NCBI GenBank assembly: GCA_015068225.1 | Contig: SVKX01000010.1 | Location: forward strand, 1-52,766 | DNA length: 52,766 nt | Direction: 5' to 3' | Origin: Oscillospiraceae bacterium | Lineage (GTDB): Bacteria > Bacillota > Clostridia > Oscillospirales > Oscillospiraceae | Shown here: piece after piece, positions 16,787 to 23,820 of the stretch | How the letters are laid out: each line of letters begins with the position of its first letter | Numbering within the stretch: the first letter of the stretch is position 1 | Translations under genes and position numbers: made by a program | Notes under the pieces: model-generated | Databases searched by the model: none | The model's input: only the letters and a program-made list of their open reading frames with translations | Told to the model about the DNA's origin: nothing

Positions 16787-17443
16787 TCATTCTGATAATT
16801 CCAGCAGCCGTTTCCGGTCTGCAATGTCCACAGCGCCCCGGGTCAGAGTTACCATGCCTTCGCTCTGGAAATAACGAAGCATCCGGGTGACCACTTCCCG
16901 GGCGGTGCCCATATGGTTGGCAATCTTTTCGTGGGTGATCTTCAGAGAGAGAGTATTCTCCACGGCACTTTCCTCCAGCAAAAAGGCCGCCAGCCGCTTA
17001 TCAAAGCTTTTCCACATGATCTGCTCCATCAGCCACATCAGCTCGGAAAAATGGTTGCTGATCAGGCTGTGGGAGTAGTTGGAGATGGCGATGGATTCGT
17101 CCATGAGATTTTGATACAGGCAGGCAGGAATGATCCAGACTTCACTGTCTTTTTCCGCTTCAATAAAGATGTTGAACTGCATATTGGGCATCACGCAGGA
17201 TGCGGAAAACAGGCAGATATCCATCTCAAAGAACCGGCAGATGGTCACTTCCCGTCCCTCATCCGAAAGCAGATATGCCCGAAGCTGGCCGCTGCGAACC
17301 AGCAGCATTCCCAGACAGTCGGGACTGCCGTCGTGGAGCAGTGTGCCGCTTTTGAATTTTCTCAGGTCGGAAACCGACCGGATGCGCTCCTGCTGATTGG
17401 CATTGAGTTTATCCCAGATGGGAAAATACTGTGCAAAGTCCAT
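16787..17443 (-). CDS. Crp/Fnr-family transcriptional regulator (candidate regulator of the redox island)
   Basis: The 218 residues comprise an N-terminal cyclic-nucleotide-binding-like fold (about 15-130), a dimer helix and a winged-helix domain (about 150-218). The recognition helix contains R182-E183-x-x-x-R187, matching the three CRP residues (R180, E181, R185) that contact TGTGA. Two TGTGA-N5-TCACA palindromes stand next to its gene and its neighbours. Cysteines at 43, 69, 77, 83 and 108, with C69-x7-C77-x5-C83, could form a redox switch or bind a cofactor; this is inference. AAGGGGG precedes the ATG. The gene is divergent from trxA-trxB and convergent with the SDR gene. The effector is unknown. 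Confidence 0.9.
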   Translation of the reverse strand: MDFAQYFPIWDKLNANQQERIRSVSDLRKFKSGTLLHDGSPDCLGMLLVRSGQLRAYLLSDEGREVTICRFFEMDICLFSASCVMPNMQFNIFIEAEKDSEVWIIPACLYQNLMDESIAISNYSHSLISNHFSELMWLMEQIMWKSFDKRLAAFLLEESAVENTLSLKITHEKIANHMGTAREVVTRMLRYFQSEGMVTLTRGAVDIADRKRLLELSE

Positions 17444-17469
17444 GCTTTCTACCCCCTTGGTTATTCTTA

Positions 17470-17498
17470 ACTATACTGGATTTTTCCGGATTAGTCAA
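17470..17498 (-). promoter_or_regulatory. Sigma-A promoter of the Crp/Fnr gene
   Basis: On the minus strand TTGACT (17498-17493), a 17-bp spacer and TATAGT (17475-17470) form a strong promoter that should not need an activator. Confidence 0.75.
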
Positions 17499-17513
17499 AC
17501 ACAAAGGAGCGTT

Positions 17514-17555
17514 TGTGACAATATCACAGAAAACACAGACAAAACGGGGTATACT
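17514..17555 (+). promoter_or_regulatory. trxA-trxB promoter with class II TGTGA-N5-TCACA operator
   Basis: The palindrome TGTGACAATATCACA (17514-17528, centre 17521) precedes TATACT (17550-17555), giving a start site near 17562, 41 bp from the centre. There is no -35 hexamer. The match with the flavodiiron/SDR operator extends to TCACAGAA. Confidence 0.72.
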
Positions 17556-17583
17556 GATAAAAAAGAGAAAGGAGCAATCGAAT

Positions 17584-17904
17584 ATGATCGCTATGAATTC
17601 TGAAACTTTTAATCAACATGTTTCCGCAGGTGAACGGGATGTTCTGGTGGAGTTCTGGGCTCCCTGGTGTGTTTACTGCCGCCGCATCGCCCCTGCTTTG
17701 GAAAGGGTGGCGGAGCAATATGAAGGAGCGCTTGCTATAGGAACCGTTAATATCGATGAGGAGCCCCTGCTGGCCGCCAGAGAGCAGATCGAGGTCATCC
17801 CTACCCTGATCCTTTACCGGAATGGAAAGGCGCTGGGATCCATCGTAGCGCCGGAGTCCAAGGCAAGAATTGAGGAGTTTATCCGCCAGACCCGGGGCGC
17901 GTGA
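17584..17904 (+). CDS. trxA: Thioredoxin with WCVYC active site
   Basis: A 106-residue thioredoxin fold protein acting as a cytoplasmic disulfide reductant. The active site reads WCVYC in place of the usual WCGPC, which changes the two residues that set the redox potential; the cis-Pro of IPT is present (EVIPTLI). AAAGGAG lies nine bases before the ATG. The frame extends upstream but only through the promoter region. It sits ten bases ahead of trxB and shares its promoter, so the pair should form a working couple. The upstream operator indicates activation by the divergent Crp/Fnr regulator. Confidence 0.9.
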   Translation: MIAMNSETFNQHVSAGERDVLVEFWAPWCVYCRRIAPALERVAEQYEGALAIGTVNIDEEPLLAAREQIEVIPTLILYRNGKALGSIVAPESKARIEEFIRQTRGA

Positions 17905-17914
17905 GGGAAGAGCT

Positions 17915-18838
17915 ATGAAGCAGGTTTATGATATGATCATCATCGGCGGCGGTCCCGGCGGCTATACGGCAGCGCTGTATGCAGCCAGAGCGGGACTCAG
18001 CACGCTGGTTTTGGAAAAGCTATCCGCAGGCGGACAGATGGCGCTGACCTCCCAGATCGATAATTACCCCGGATTTCCCGAGGGGGTAGATGGATTTGAG
18101 CTGGGAGAAAAGATGCGTCAGGGTGCGGAGCGCTTTGGGGCGAAGACGGAACTGGCGGAGGTATTCTCCGTGGATCTGAAGGCGCAGCCCAAAGTGATCG
18201 AATCCAGTGAGGGCACATTCTACGGAAAAACGGTCGTTCTTTCCACCGGCGCGAGTCCCCGAAAACTGGGGGTGGATCGGGAAGAGGAGCTGATCGGACG
18301 GGGCGTCAATTACTGCGCTCACTGCGATGGGATGTTTTACAGGGGCAAGACCGTGGCGGTAGTCGGCGGCGGAAACACAGCAGCGGCAGATGCGCTGCAT
18401 TTGAGCCGGATCTGCGAAAAGGTGATCCTGATCCACCGCAGAGATACCCTTCGGGCCACAAAGATCTACCATGAGCCCTTGCAAAAGGCCCAGAATGTGG
18501 AGTTTATCTGGAACAGCACCGTTTCCCGGCTGCACAGCGGAGAAAAGCTAACAGCCGTAACGGTAAAGGATGTGAATACGGCAGAGGAAAGGGAGATCTC
18601 CTGCGACGGCATATTCGTCAGTGTCGGAAGATCTCCGGCGACTGATCTTGTGAAGGATCAGCTTGCGCTGGATGATGCCGGATATGTAATATCCGATGAG
18701 ACCACCAGAACCAGCCTGCCCGGCGTGTTCGCGGTGGGAGATGTCCGTACCAAGGCCCTTCGGCAGATCGTCACCGCGGTTGCAGATGGCGCTGTGGCGG
18801 CCCAATATGCCGACGAGTATCTTGCAGAGCACGATTAA
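17915..18838 (+). CDS. trxB: Thioredoxin reductase
   Basis: A 307-residue FAD/NADPH enzyme that reduces thioredoxin. It shows the FAD-binding GGGPGGYTAALYAARAG at the N terminus, the redox-active CAHCDG (usually CATCDG), the NADPH-binding GGGNTAAADAL followed by HRRDTLRA (the HRR motif supports NADPH), and the C-terminal GVFAVGDVR FAD motif. The start at 17915 fits the family length; the frame runs further upstream over the end of trxA but without need. It is the second gene of the trxA-trxB operon, followed by a hairpin. Confidence 0.94.
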   Translation: MKQVYDMIIIGGGPGGYTAALYAARAGLSTLVLEKLSAGGQMALTSQIDNYPGFPEGVDGFELGEKMRQGAERFGAKTELAEVFSVDLKAQPKVIESSEGTFYGKTVVLSTGASPRKLGVDREEELIGRGVNYCAHCDGMFYRGKTVAVVGGGNTAAADALHLSRICEKVILIHRRDTLRATKIYHEPLQKAQNVEFIWNSTVSRLHSGEKLTAVTVKDVNTAEEREISCDGIFVSVGRSPATDLVKDQLALDDAGYVISDETTRTSLPGVFAVGDVRTKALRQIVTAVADGAVAAQYADEYLAEHD

Positions 18839-18843
18839 AATTT

Positions 18844-18878
18844 CAGCCTGCCCCGGTTTTAAATGCCGGCGCAGGCTG
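18844..18878. terminator. Hairpin between trxB and the convergent Fe-S protein gene
   Basis: CAGCCTGC pairs with GCAGGCTG around an inner CCGG-rich loop, followed by a weak T-rich stretch. Confidence 0.55.
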
Positions 18879-18891
18879 TATTGTATCTCTG

Positions 18892-19518
18892 TCAGTCCAG
18901 AATCCTTCCATCCGTAGAGATGGTGATTACCTGCCAGGGGATCCGTTTTCCGCTAGCCTGAATGGCTTGCTTGGCTGCGTATTCAATACCACCGCAGCAG
19001 GGAACTTCCATGCGGACAACGGTGATGCTATGGATGTTGTTATTCGCGATAATGGCAGTGAGCTTTTGGGAGTAATCCACCTGATCCAGCTTGGGACAGC
19101 CGATCAGCGTGATCCGGCTGCGGATAAAATCGTTGTGGAAATTTCCGTAGGCGTAGGCAGTACAATCCGCTGCGATCAGAAGATTTGCGCCGTCAAAATA
19201 GGGCGCGTTTACCGGCACCAGCTTGATCTGCACCGGCCACTGTTGCAGCTGGCTTTCTGTCCGGATATTTTCCGTTTGGAGAGCGGTTTTTGCGCGGCGA
19301 ACGGCTTCCTCGTTATAGGCGGGGGCTTCCCGTTCCTCAAAGGAAATGGCATTCATAGGGCATGCCGGCAAACAATCGCCCAAGCCGTCACAGTAGTCTT
19401 CCCGCAGGAGCTTTGCCTTGCCGTCCATAAGACCAATGGCCCCCTCGTGGCAGGCGCTGACGCACAGGCCGCAGCCGTTGCAGGCATCTTCATTGATGGT
19501 TATAATTTTTCGGATCAT
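18892..19518 (-). CDS. Ferredoxin-like 4Fe-4S protein of an anaerobe redox family
   Basis: The ATG at 19518 follows AAAGGAGG by seven bases; a longer frame exists upstream but overlaps the zinc-ribbon gene. The 208 residues start with a full 4Fe-4S motif (C-N-G-C-G-L-C-V-S-A-C) and a second motif in which the second Cys is Leu (C-D-G-L-G-D-C-L-P-A-C-P). The C-terminal domain has GCPKLD and PCCGG. Similar proteins, as I recall, are co-regulated with the hybrid cluster protein by HcpR-type Crp/Fnr regulators, but no hcp gene is in the window. The gene is coupled by an ATGA overlap to the upstream zinc-ribbon gene. The exact reaction is unknown. Confidence 0.78.
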   Translation of the reverse strand: MIRKIITINEDACNGCGLCVSACHEGAIGLMDGKAKLLREDYCDGLGDCLPACPMNAISFEEREAPAYNEEAVRRAKTALQTENIRTESQLQQWPVQIKLVPVNAPYFDGANLLIAADCTAYAYGNFHNDFIRSRITLIGCPKLDQVDYSQKLTAIIANNNIHSITVVRMEVPCCGGIEYAAKQAIQASGKRIPWQVITISTDGRILD

Positions 19519-19775
19519 GCGGATTCCTCCTTTTTGCGCTTTTGCAGCGCGGCGATCTCCATCATGTGTTCGTACATTTCGTCTCCCACGCATTTTCTGG
19601 CATATTTGCACCACTGGACGCAGCTAAGTGTATCGTTATAGGCCACAAAGCCGCAATGATCGCAGGGAACTTCCGTATCGATAGAGAAGATCTCGATAAT
19701 GTTTCCGCACTGGGGGCAGATTTTTTCGTGGATCGTAGGGGTCCGGGGTTTGCCCTGGCAGCTTTCCATTAACAT
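19515..19775 (-). CDS. Small zinc-ribbon protein partnered with the Fe-S protein
   Basis: AAGGAGG stands eight bases before the ATG at 19775, so I prefer this start to an ATG-less extension to 19805. The 86 residues contain CPQCG and CDHCG knuckles plus a third cluster, CVQWCKYARKC, giving eight cysteines in all. The sequence fits metal or Fe-S binding but shows no enzyme motif. Its stop overlaps the start of the Fe-S protein gene by four bases, so the two are translated together, and it faces a Crp/Fnr gene. The function is unknown. Confidence 0.75.
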   Translation of the reverse strand: MLMESCQGKPRTPTIHEKICPQCGNIIEIFSIDTEVPCDHCGFVAYNDTLSCVQWCKYARKCVGDEMYEHMMEIAALQKRKKEESA

Positions 19776-19788
19776 ATTGCATCCCTCC

Positions 19789-19817
19789 TTGACTTTGTGA
19801 GACAATCATACTATACT
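19789..19817 (+). promoter_or_regulatory. Promoter of the second Crp/Fnr gene with a degenerate TGTGA operator inside
   Basis: TTGACT (19789-19794), a 17-bp spacer and TATACT (19812-19817) form a strong promoter. TGTGAGACAATCATA (19796-19810) lies inside the spacer and matches TGTGA-N5-TCACA at nine of ten half-site bases. In this position a bound protein would repress. Confidence 0.6.
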
Positions 19818-19833
19818 AAAGAAAAAATGTATG

Positions 19834-19845
19834 TTGAATTTTCAA
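19834..19845. promoter_or_regulatory. TTGAATTTTCAA palindrome in the leader of the second Crp/Fnr gene
   Basis: A 12-bp inverted repeat, TTGA-N4-TCAA, lies just after the predicted start site. It may be an autoregulatory site of the second Crp/Fnr protein, whose recognition helix differs from that of the first. Confidence 0.35.
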
Positions 19846-19859
19846 CAAAAGGAGAAAAT

Positions 19860-20519
19860 GTGGAAAAAATACTTCCGATTCTTCAAACATGCCCCCTGTT
19901 TGACGGCATCCGGCAGGAGGATCTGTCCGGAATGCTGGGATGCCTGGGTGCCAGAACGGTGGAAAAGAAGAAGGGGCAGATCATTTTTCGGGAGGGGGAT
20001 ACCACTAATTTTGTGGGTATCGTCCTGACGGGTGCAGTGCAGCTGGTGCGGGAGGATTATTACGGCAACCGCAGCATTGTAGCCCATATCGGACCGCGGC
20101 AGCTTTTTGGAGAGGCCTATGCCTTTGCCGGCACACAGGCGCTGCCGGTCAGTGTGGTGGCGGATGAGGACAGCCATATTTTGCTGCTGGACAGCCACCG
20201 GATCACAGCCTCCTGCAGTAATGCCTGTGCATTTCACAGTCAGGTCATTTTTAACCTTTTGCATCTGGTGGCGGAAAACAATCTGGTGCTGCATCAGAAG
20301 ATTCAGATCACATCCAAGCGTACCACCCGGGAAAAGCTGATGGCGTATCTTTTGGCGCAGGCAAAGCAGCATAACAACAGCAGCTTTACAATTCCCTATG
20401 ACCGGCAGGCGCTGGCGGATTTTCTGGAGGTAGACCGCAGTGGCTTGTCTGCTGAGATCAGTAAGTTGCGGTCAGAGGGAGTCCTTCAGTGCGAAAGAAG
20501 CAATTTTCGGTTGCTGTGA
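19860..20519 (+). CDS. Second Crp/Fnr-family regulator (HcpR-like context)
   Basis: I choose the GTG at 19860, five bases after AAAAGGAG, which gives a normal N terminus (MEKILPILQTCPLF) and 219 residues; longer starts run through the promoter. The effector domain spans about 10-130 and a winged helix lies about 150-219. The recognition helix (VDRSGLSAEISKL) lacks the R-E-x-x-x-R of the first regulator, so its target should differ. It is divergent from the zinc-ribbon/Fe-S protein genes, the arrangement expected of a local regulator of those genes. No Fnr-type N-terminal cysteine cluster is seen. The signal is unknown. Confidence 0.88.
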   Translation: MEKILPILQTCPLFDGIRQEDLSGMLGCLGARTVEKKKGQIIFREGDTTNFVGIVLTGAVQLVREDYYGNRSIVAHIGPRQLFGEAYAFAGTQALPVSVVADEDSHILLLDSHRITASCSNACAFHSQVIFNLLHLVAENNLVLHQKIQITSKRTTREKLMAYLLAQAKQHNNSSFTIPYDRQALADFLEVDRSGLSAEISKLRSEGVLQCERSNFRLL

Positions 20520-20549
20520 CGATAAAGGATACCAAATTTGCATTCTGAT

Positions 20550-20669
20550 GATCCGCCAGAGATTCGTTTGCATTTTCGCCGATGGCGAAAATTAAGGAGT
20601 TGCCGGGACCCTACCCGGCAAGCAACAGTCCACTGGACTGTTGCATTTAAAGTGTTCGAATCTCCGGCG
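20550..20669. repeat. Three-hairpin element with tRNA-Lys T-arm-like inverted ends
   Basis: CGCCAGAGATTCG (20554-20566) and CGAATCTCCGGCG (20657-20669) are 13-bp terminal inverted repeats with one mismatch, and both copy the T-arm/acceptor end of the adjacent tRNA-Lys. Between them are three perfect hairpins: 20572-20592 (9-bp arms), 20600-20621 (8-bp arms) and 20622-20644 (10-bp arms, GCAACAGTCC). It has no coding capacity. It looks like a REP/MITE-like mobile or structural element. Confidence 0.65.
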
Positions 20670-20670
20670 T

Positions 20671-20707
20671 AAAAAACCCGATACCCCTAAGGGGTATCGG
20701 GTTTTTT
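20671..20707. terminator. Bidirectional terminator downstream of tRNA-Lys
   Basis: A 17-bp perfect stem runs from AAAAAACCCGATACCCC to its complement with a three-base TAA loop, so both strands end in six T. It starts right after the tRNA-Lys 3' end on the minus strand. Confidence 0.88.
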
Positions 20708-20709
20708 GG

Positions 20710-20782
20710 TGATCCGCCGGAGATTCGAACTCCGGACCCACTGCTTAAAAGGCAGTTGCTCTGCCAACTGAGCTAGCGGATC
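20710..20782 (-). tRNA. tRNA-Lys (anticodon TTT)
   Basis: The minus strand folds as a 73-base cloverleaf: acceptor GATCCGC/GCGGATC with discriminator A, D-arm GCTC/GAGC, anticodon stem CTGCC/GGCAG-type around loop CTTTTAA, and T-arm CCGGA-GTTCGAAT-TCCGG. CCA is not encoded. Confidence 0.95.
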
Positions 20783-20948
20783 AGGTGAAACCTCAAAAGC
20801 TGGATATTATGCGCAGGGGCAGGAATATTACAACGGATGAAGATTTGAAAGCGCAGGAATACTGGATGTATTTCAAGCATTTCAAATTGCACAGCCGATG
20901 CGAGAGAACGCTCCTGCGCCAATAGACGGCTTTTAGAGGTTGAACTGG

Positions 20949-21020
20949 CTGGGATGGCAGGATTTGAACCTACGAATGCCAGAGTCAAAGTCTGGTGCCT
21001 TACCGCTTGGCGACATCCCA
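20949..21020 (-). tRNA. tRNA-Gln (anticodon TTG)
   Basis: The minus strand forms a 72-base cloverleaf with acceptor TGGGATG/CATCCCA, discriminator G, and anticodon loop CTTTGAC (TTG). CCA is not encoded. It lies 166 bp upstream of tRNA-Lys with nothing recognisable between, and probably shares its transcript. Confidence 0.95.
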
Positions 21021-21057
21021 ATCTTTAGAGAGCGCCCGCTTCCGGACACGCTAAGCC

Positions 21058-21086
21058 ATTATAGCATAGTTATTTCCATTTTGCAA
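21058..21086 (-). promoter_or_regulatory. Promoter of the tRNA-Gln/tRNA-Lys unit
   Basis: TTGCAA (21086-21081), a 17-bp spacer and TATAAT (21063-21058) on the minus strand lie about 40 bp before tRNA-Gln. Confidence 0.8.
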
Positions 21087-21109
21087 TAACTATTTTGCCG
21101 TTTTTTGAA

Positions 21110-21140
21110 GGTCCGGCTCTGATGAAATCAGAGCCGGACC
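21110..21140. terminator. 14-bp hairpin after uxaC
   Basis: GGTCCGGCTCTGAT and its complement enclose a GAA loop. The T run follows on the plus strand, not on the uxaC strand, so it is a weak terminator for uxaC or acts only as an RNA 3' end stabiliser. Confidence 0.55.
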
Positions 21141-21147
21141 ATTTTTG

Positions 21148-22581
21148 TTACAGATCAAAATACCGGGCGGCATTGTTGTAGCTGATACCCTGAACGATCT
21201 TCTTCAGAGATGCATCGTTATTGGGATATTCGCCGTTTTCCACCCAATTGCCGATCAGGTTGCACAAAATGCGGCGAAAATAATCATGCCGCGCATAGCT
21301 CAGGAAGGAACGGGAATCGGTGAGCATGCCCACAAAATTGCCCAATACGCCAAGATTTGCCAGAGACTTCATCTGCTCTTCCATGCCGGACTTGGTATCG
21401 TTGAACCACCAGGCAGAGCCATGCTGGATCTTTCCGGGGATAGAGCTGTCCTGGAAGCAGCCGATCAAGGTGCCCAGCTGGGCGTTGTCGGCGGGATTCA
21501 GGGAATACAGAATGGTTTTGGGGCACTGACCTGTCAGATCCAGCGCCGACAGCAACTGGGCGATATTGCCGCCGCAGGTGTTTTGGGCAATAGCATCTAT
21601 GCCGGCATCGTGGCCCATGGCGCGGAAGATCCGCTCATTATTGTTGCGCAGGCAGGAATAGTGCAGCTGCATGGCAATATCCAGACGGTGATAGGCCTTG
21701 CCAAGGCACAGCAAAACTACAGTCTGATAGCCTTCGATCTCTTCCACCGTCAGCTTTTCGCCTCGCTGCGCCTTCTGGTAAACGGCATCTGCCTGTTCCA
21801 CAGTGTAGTTCGCAAAGGGCACATAATCCAGACCGTGGTCGGAAGCCTTACAGCCATGGGCCTTAAAGAACTCCAGCCGCTCCACCAGTGCGTCCAGCAC
21901 ATCCTGCATGGTGGGAAGACTTTCCTTGCCCACGCTGCGGGCAAGCTGCTGCATATATTCTTTCCAGCCGTCCTTGTGGATATTCACAGCCTTGTCGGGC
22001 CGGTAGGAGGGGCCTACAACGGTGGTGATGGTGGAATCTTCTGCGATCTTTTCATGCCACTGCAAAGAGTCAATGGGATCGTCTGTGGTGCCGATAAAGG
22101 CTACATTTGCCTTGCGGATCAGACCCCGGGCGGTCATATCCGGATCTTCCTGCAGCAGCTTGTTGCAATGCTCCCAGATCCGGGGGGCGCTCTCCACAGT
22201 CAGCGGCTCATAGACACCGAAAAACTGCTGCAGCTCCAGATGACACCAGTGGTACATGGGGTTGCCAATGGCCAGCTCCAGGGCTTCTGCCAGCTTGAGG
22301 AAACGCTCATAAGGGGGCTTGCTGCCGGAAATATATTCCTCGGGCACACCATTGGAGCGCATCATGCGCCACTTATAGTGGTCGCCAAAATAACTGCCGT
22401 CAGGATTTTTGCCGCCCAGCCAGACTTCCACAATGTTGTTGAACCGACGATCCTCGTAGATCTCCTTGGGATTCAGGTGGCAGTGGTAGTCTGCAAGGGG
22501 CATATGCGCTGCGTAGTCGTGATACAGGTGCTTAGCGGTTTGTGTTTCCAGAATAAAATCCTTGTCCATAAATGCTTTCAT
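21148..22581 (-). CDS. uxaC: Uronate (glucuronate/galacturonate) isomerase
   Basis: A 477-residue UxaC-family amidohydrolase-fold isomerase that converts D-glucuronate to D-fructuronate (or galacturonate to tagaturonate), the first cytoplasmic step of hexuronate catabolism. The metal-binding H33-x-H35 pair sits in DYHCHLNPKEI, and the long conserved stretches WLGGDHYKWR-type and YSLNPADNAQLGTLIGCFQ are recognisable. The only usable start is the ATG at 22581, since an in-frame TGA lies two codons upstream, yet the best Shine-Dalgarno is about 29 bases away behind a hairpin. Other uxu/uxa/kdg genes are not in the window. It fits with the polysaccharide lyases at the left end as a source of uronic acids. 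Confidence 0.95.
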   Translation of the reverse strand: MKAFMDKDFILETQTAKHLYHDYAAHMPLADYHCHLNPKEIYEDRRFNNIVEVWLGGKNPDGSYFGDHYKWRMMRSNGVPEEYISGSKPPYERFLKLAEALELAIGNPMYHWCHLELQQFFGVYEPLTVESAPRIWEHCNKLLQEDPDMTARGLIRKANVAFIGTTDDPIDSLQWHEKIAEDSTITTVVGPSYRPDKAVNIHKDGWKEYMQQLARSVGKESLPTMQDVLDALVERLEFFKAHGCKASDHGLDYVPFANYTVEQADAVYQKAQRGEKLTVEEIEGYQTVVLLCLGKAYHRLDIAMQLHYSCLRNNNERIFRAMGHDAGIDAIAQNTCGGNIAQLLSALDLTGQCPKTILYSLNPADNAQLGTLIGCFQDSSIPGKIQHGSAWWFNDTKSGMEEQMKSLANLGVLGNFVGMLTDSRSFLSYARHDYFRRILCNLIGNWVENGEYPNNDASLKKIVQGISYNNAARYFDL

Positions 22582-22591
22582 AGATCACTGG

Positions 22592-22618
22592 GCGGCGGGA
22601 TGGCCGCATCCTCCTTTT
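22592..22618 (-). promoter_or_regulatory. Distant Shine-Dalgarno and bridging hairpin ahead of uxaC
   Basis: AAAAGGAGG (22618-22610 on the minus strand) is followed by the hairpin GCGGC-CATCCC-GCCGC (22607-22592). Folding of the hairpin would bring the site to about 12 bases from the uxaC ATG. Confidence 0.35.
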
Positions 22619-22637
22619 GAGATGATGTATTCTGGGG

Positions 22638-23795
22638 TTATCTGGGGGGCTGGATGTATCGTTCGTGACTTCGGGGGGATGGCCTTGCGTGGACACCGGA
22701 TACCAGGCCCAGCATGGCATAGATCGTAACTACGGAACTGCCGCCATAGCTTACCAGCGGCAGAGTCAGACCGATAACCGGCATAACACCCAGACACATA
22801 CCTACATTGACGCAGACCTGGAAGATCAAGGCAGCGGCAGCGCCATAGCAGACCATCTTGCGCATAAAGTCGGGACTGTGGGCGCCTACCCAGATGCAGC
22901 GGGCCACAAGGGCGAACATCATTACAAGAACCAGGGCACAGCCTACATAGCCCATCTCTTCGCCAATGGAGGAGAAAATAAAGTCCGTGTGCTGCGCAGG
23001 CAGGGCGCCAGCCTGGGTACGGTTGCCGTTAAACAGGCCCTGACCGGTCATGCCACCGCCGGTAATGGACTGTAGACTAAGTTTTGCCTGATAGCGCACG
23101 CCTGTACCGTAAGGGTCAATGGAGGGGTCAAACAGAACAAGGATGCGCTTTTGCTGAAAGGAGTCCAATTTGGTCCACAGAATGGGAAAACCTGCAACCA
23201 CTGCACTGCCACTGAGTAAAAACCAGATCAGCTTGACACCGCCGGAGAAAGCCATGCCGATAAAAATAAAGACAAATATAAGGGAAACGCCCACGTCCCG
23301 GGAGACCAGTATATTGATGCCCACGATCAGGATCATATGATAGGCCATGTGTATTACGGAGCGAACCGATGACAGCCGGTTCTGGTGGGAAGCCATGACC
23401 GAGGCAGCCACCAGAATGTAGAAGATCTTGCAGATCTCCGCAGGCTGGATATCAAAGGGGAGGAAGGAGAAGTCCAGCCAGCTCTTGTTGCCGGATACGC
23501 TCCTGCCGAAGGGGACTAGAAGCAGCAGAAGGCCGATATTAATGACTGTCAGTGCCAGGCGGTGCTCTGAGAAAAATTCCAGATCAATGGAGGACATAAT
23601 GGCATACACCAGCACGCCCAGGCCTGTGGCACCGATCTGAATGATGATATAACGGGTAGAGCCACCAAATTTTTCTGCGTTGGTCACACTGGCGATGACC
23701 AGACAGCTGAAAGCGGAGATCGCCAGACACATGACCAGAAGGATCATGTCTCCCTTCCGGAAGAAGTTTTTCAATTCCCGTCCGAAATCGCCCAC
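22638..23795 (-). CDS. rodA: SEDS-family peptidoglycan polymerase, RodA/FtsW type
   Basis: A polytopic membrane protein with about ten hydrophobic helices that polymerises lipid II glycan strands together with a class B PBP. I place the start at GTG 23795, because AAAGGAGG lies seven bases upstream and inside the longer frame that begins at 23813. Family features are the Trp-containing loop SWLDF, QPAEICK (the conserved QPSE-like motif), VSRDVGVSL with the functional Asp, and HTDFIFSSIGEE in the extracellular loop. RodA fits best from this loop, but SpoVE or FtsW cannot be excluded without the partner genes. It has its own promoter after the upstream terminator. Confidence 0.88.
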   Translation of the reverse strand: MGDFGRELKNFFRKGDMILLVMCLAISAFSCLVIASVTNAEKFGGSTRYIIIQIGATGLGVLVYAIMSSIDLEFFSEHRLALTVINIGLLLLLVPFGRSVSGNKSWLDFSFLPFDIQPAEICKIFYILVAASVMASHQNRLSSVRSVIHMAYHMILIVGINILVSRDVGVSLIFVFIFIGMAFSGGVKLIWFLLSGSAVVAGFPILWTKLDSFQQKRILVLFDPSIDPYGTGVRYQAKLSLQSITGGGMTGQGLFNGNRTQAGALPAQHTDFIFSSIGEEMGYVGCALVLVMMFALVARCIWVGAHSPDFMRKMVCYGAAAALIFQVCVNVGMCLGVMPVIGLTLPLVSYGGSSVVTIYAMLGLVSGVHARPSPRSHERYIQPPR

Positions 23796-23820
23796 GTCAT
23801 CGCCTCCTTTCATGCCGATT

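Noticed and set aside
20773..21021. Minus-strand frame over both tRNA genes
   Set aside because: It consists largely of tRNA sequence.
21145..22620. Plus-strand frame covering uxaC
   Set aside because: uxaC is unambiguous on the minus strand and the plus frame lacks any family feature.
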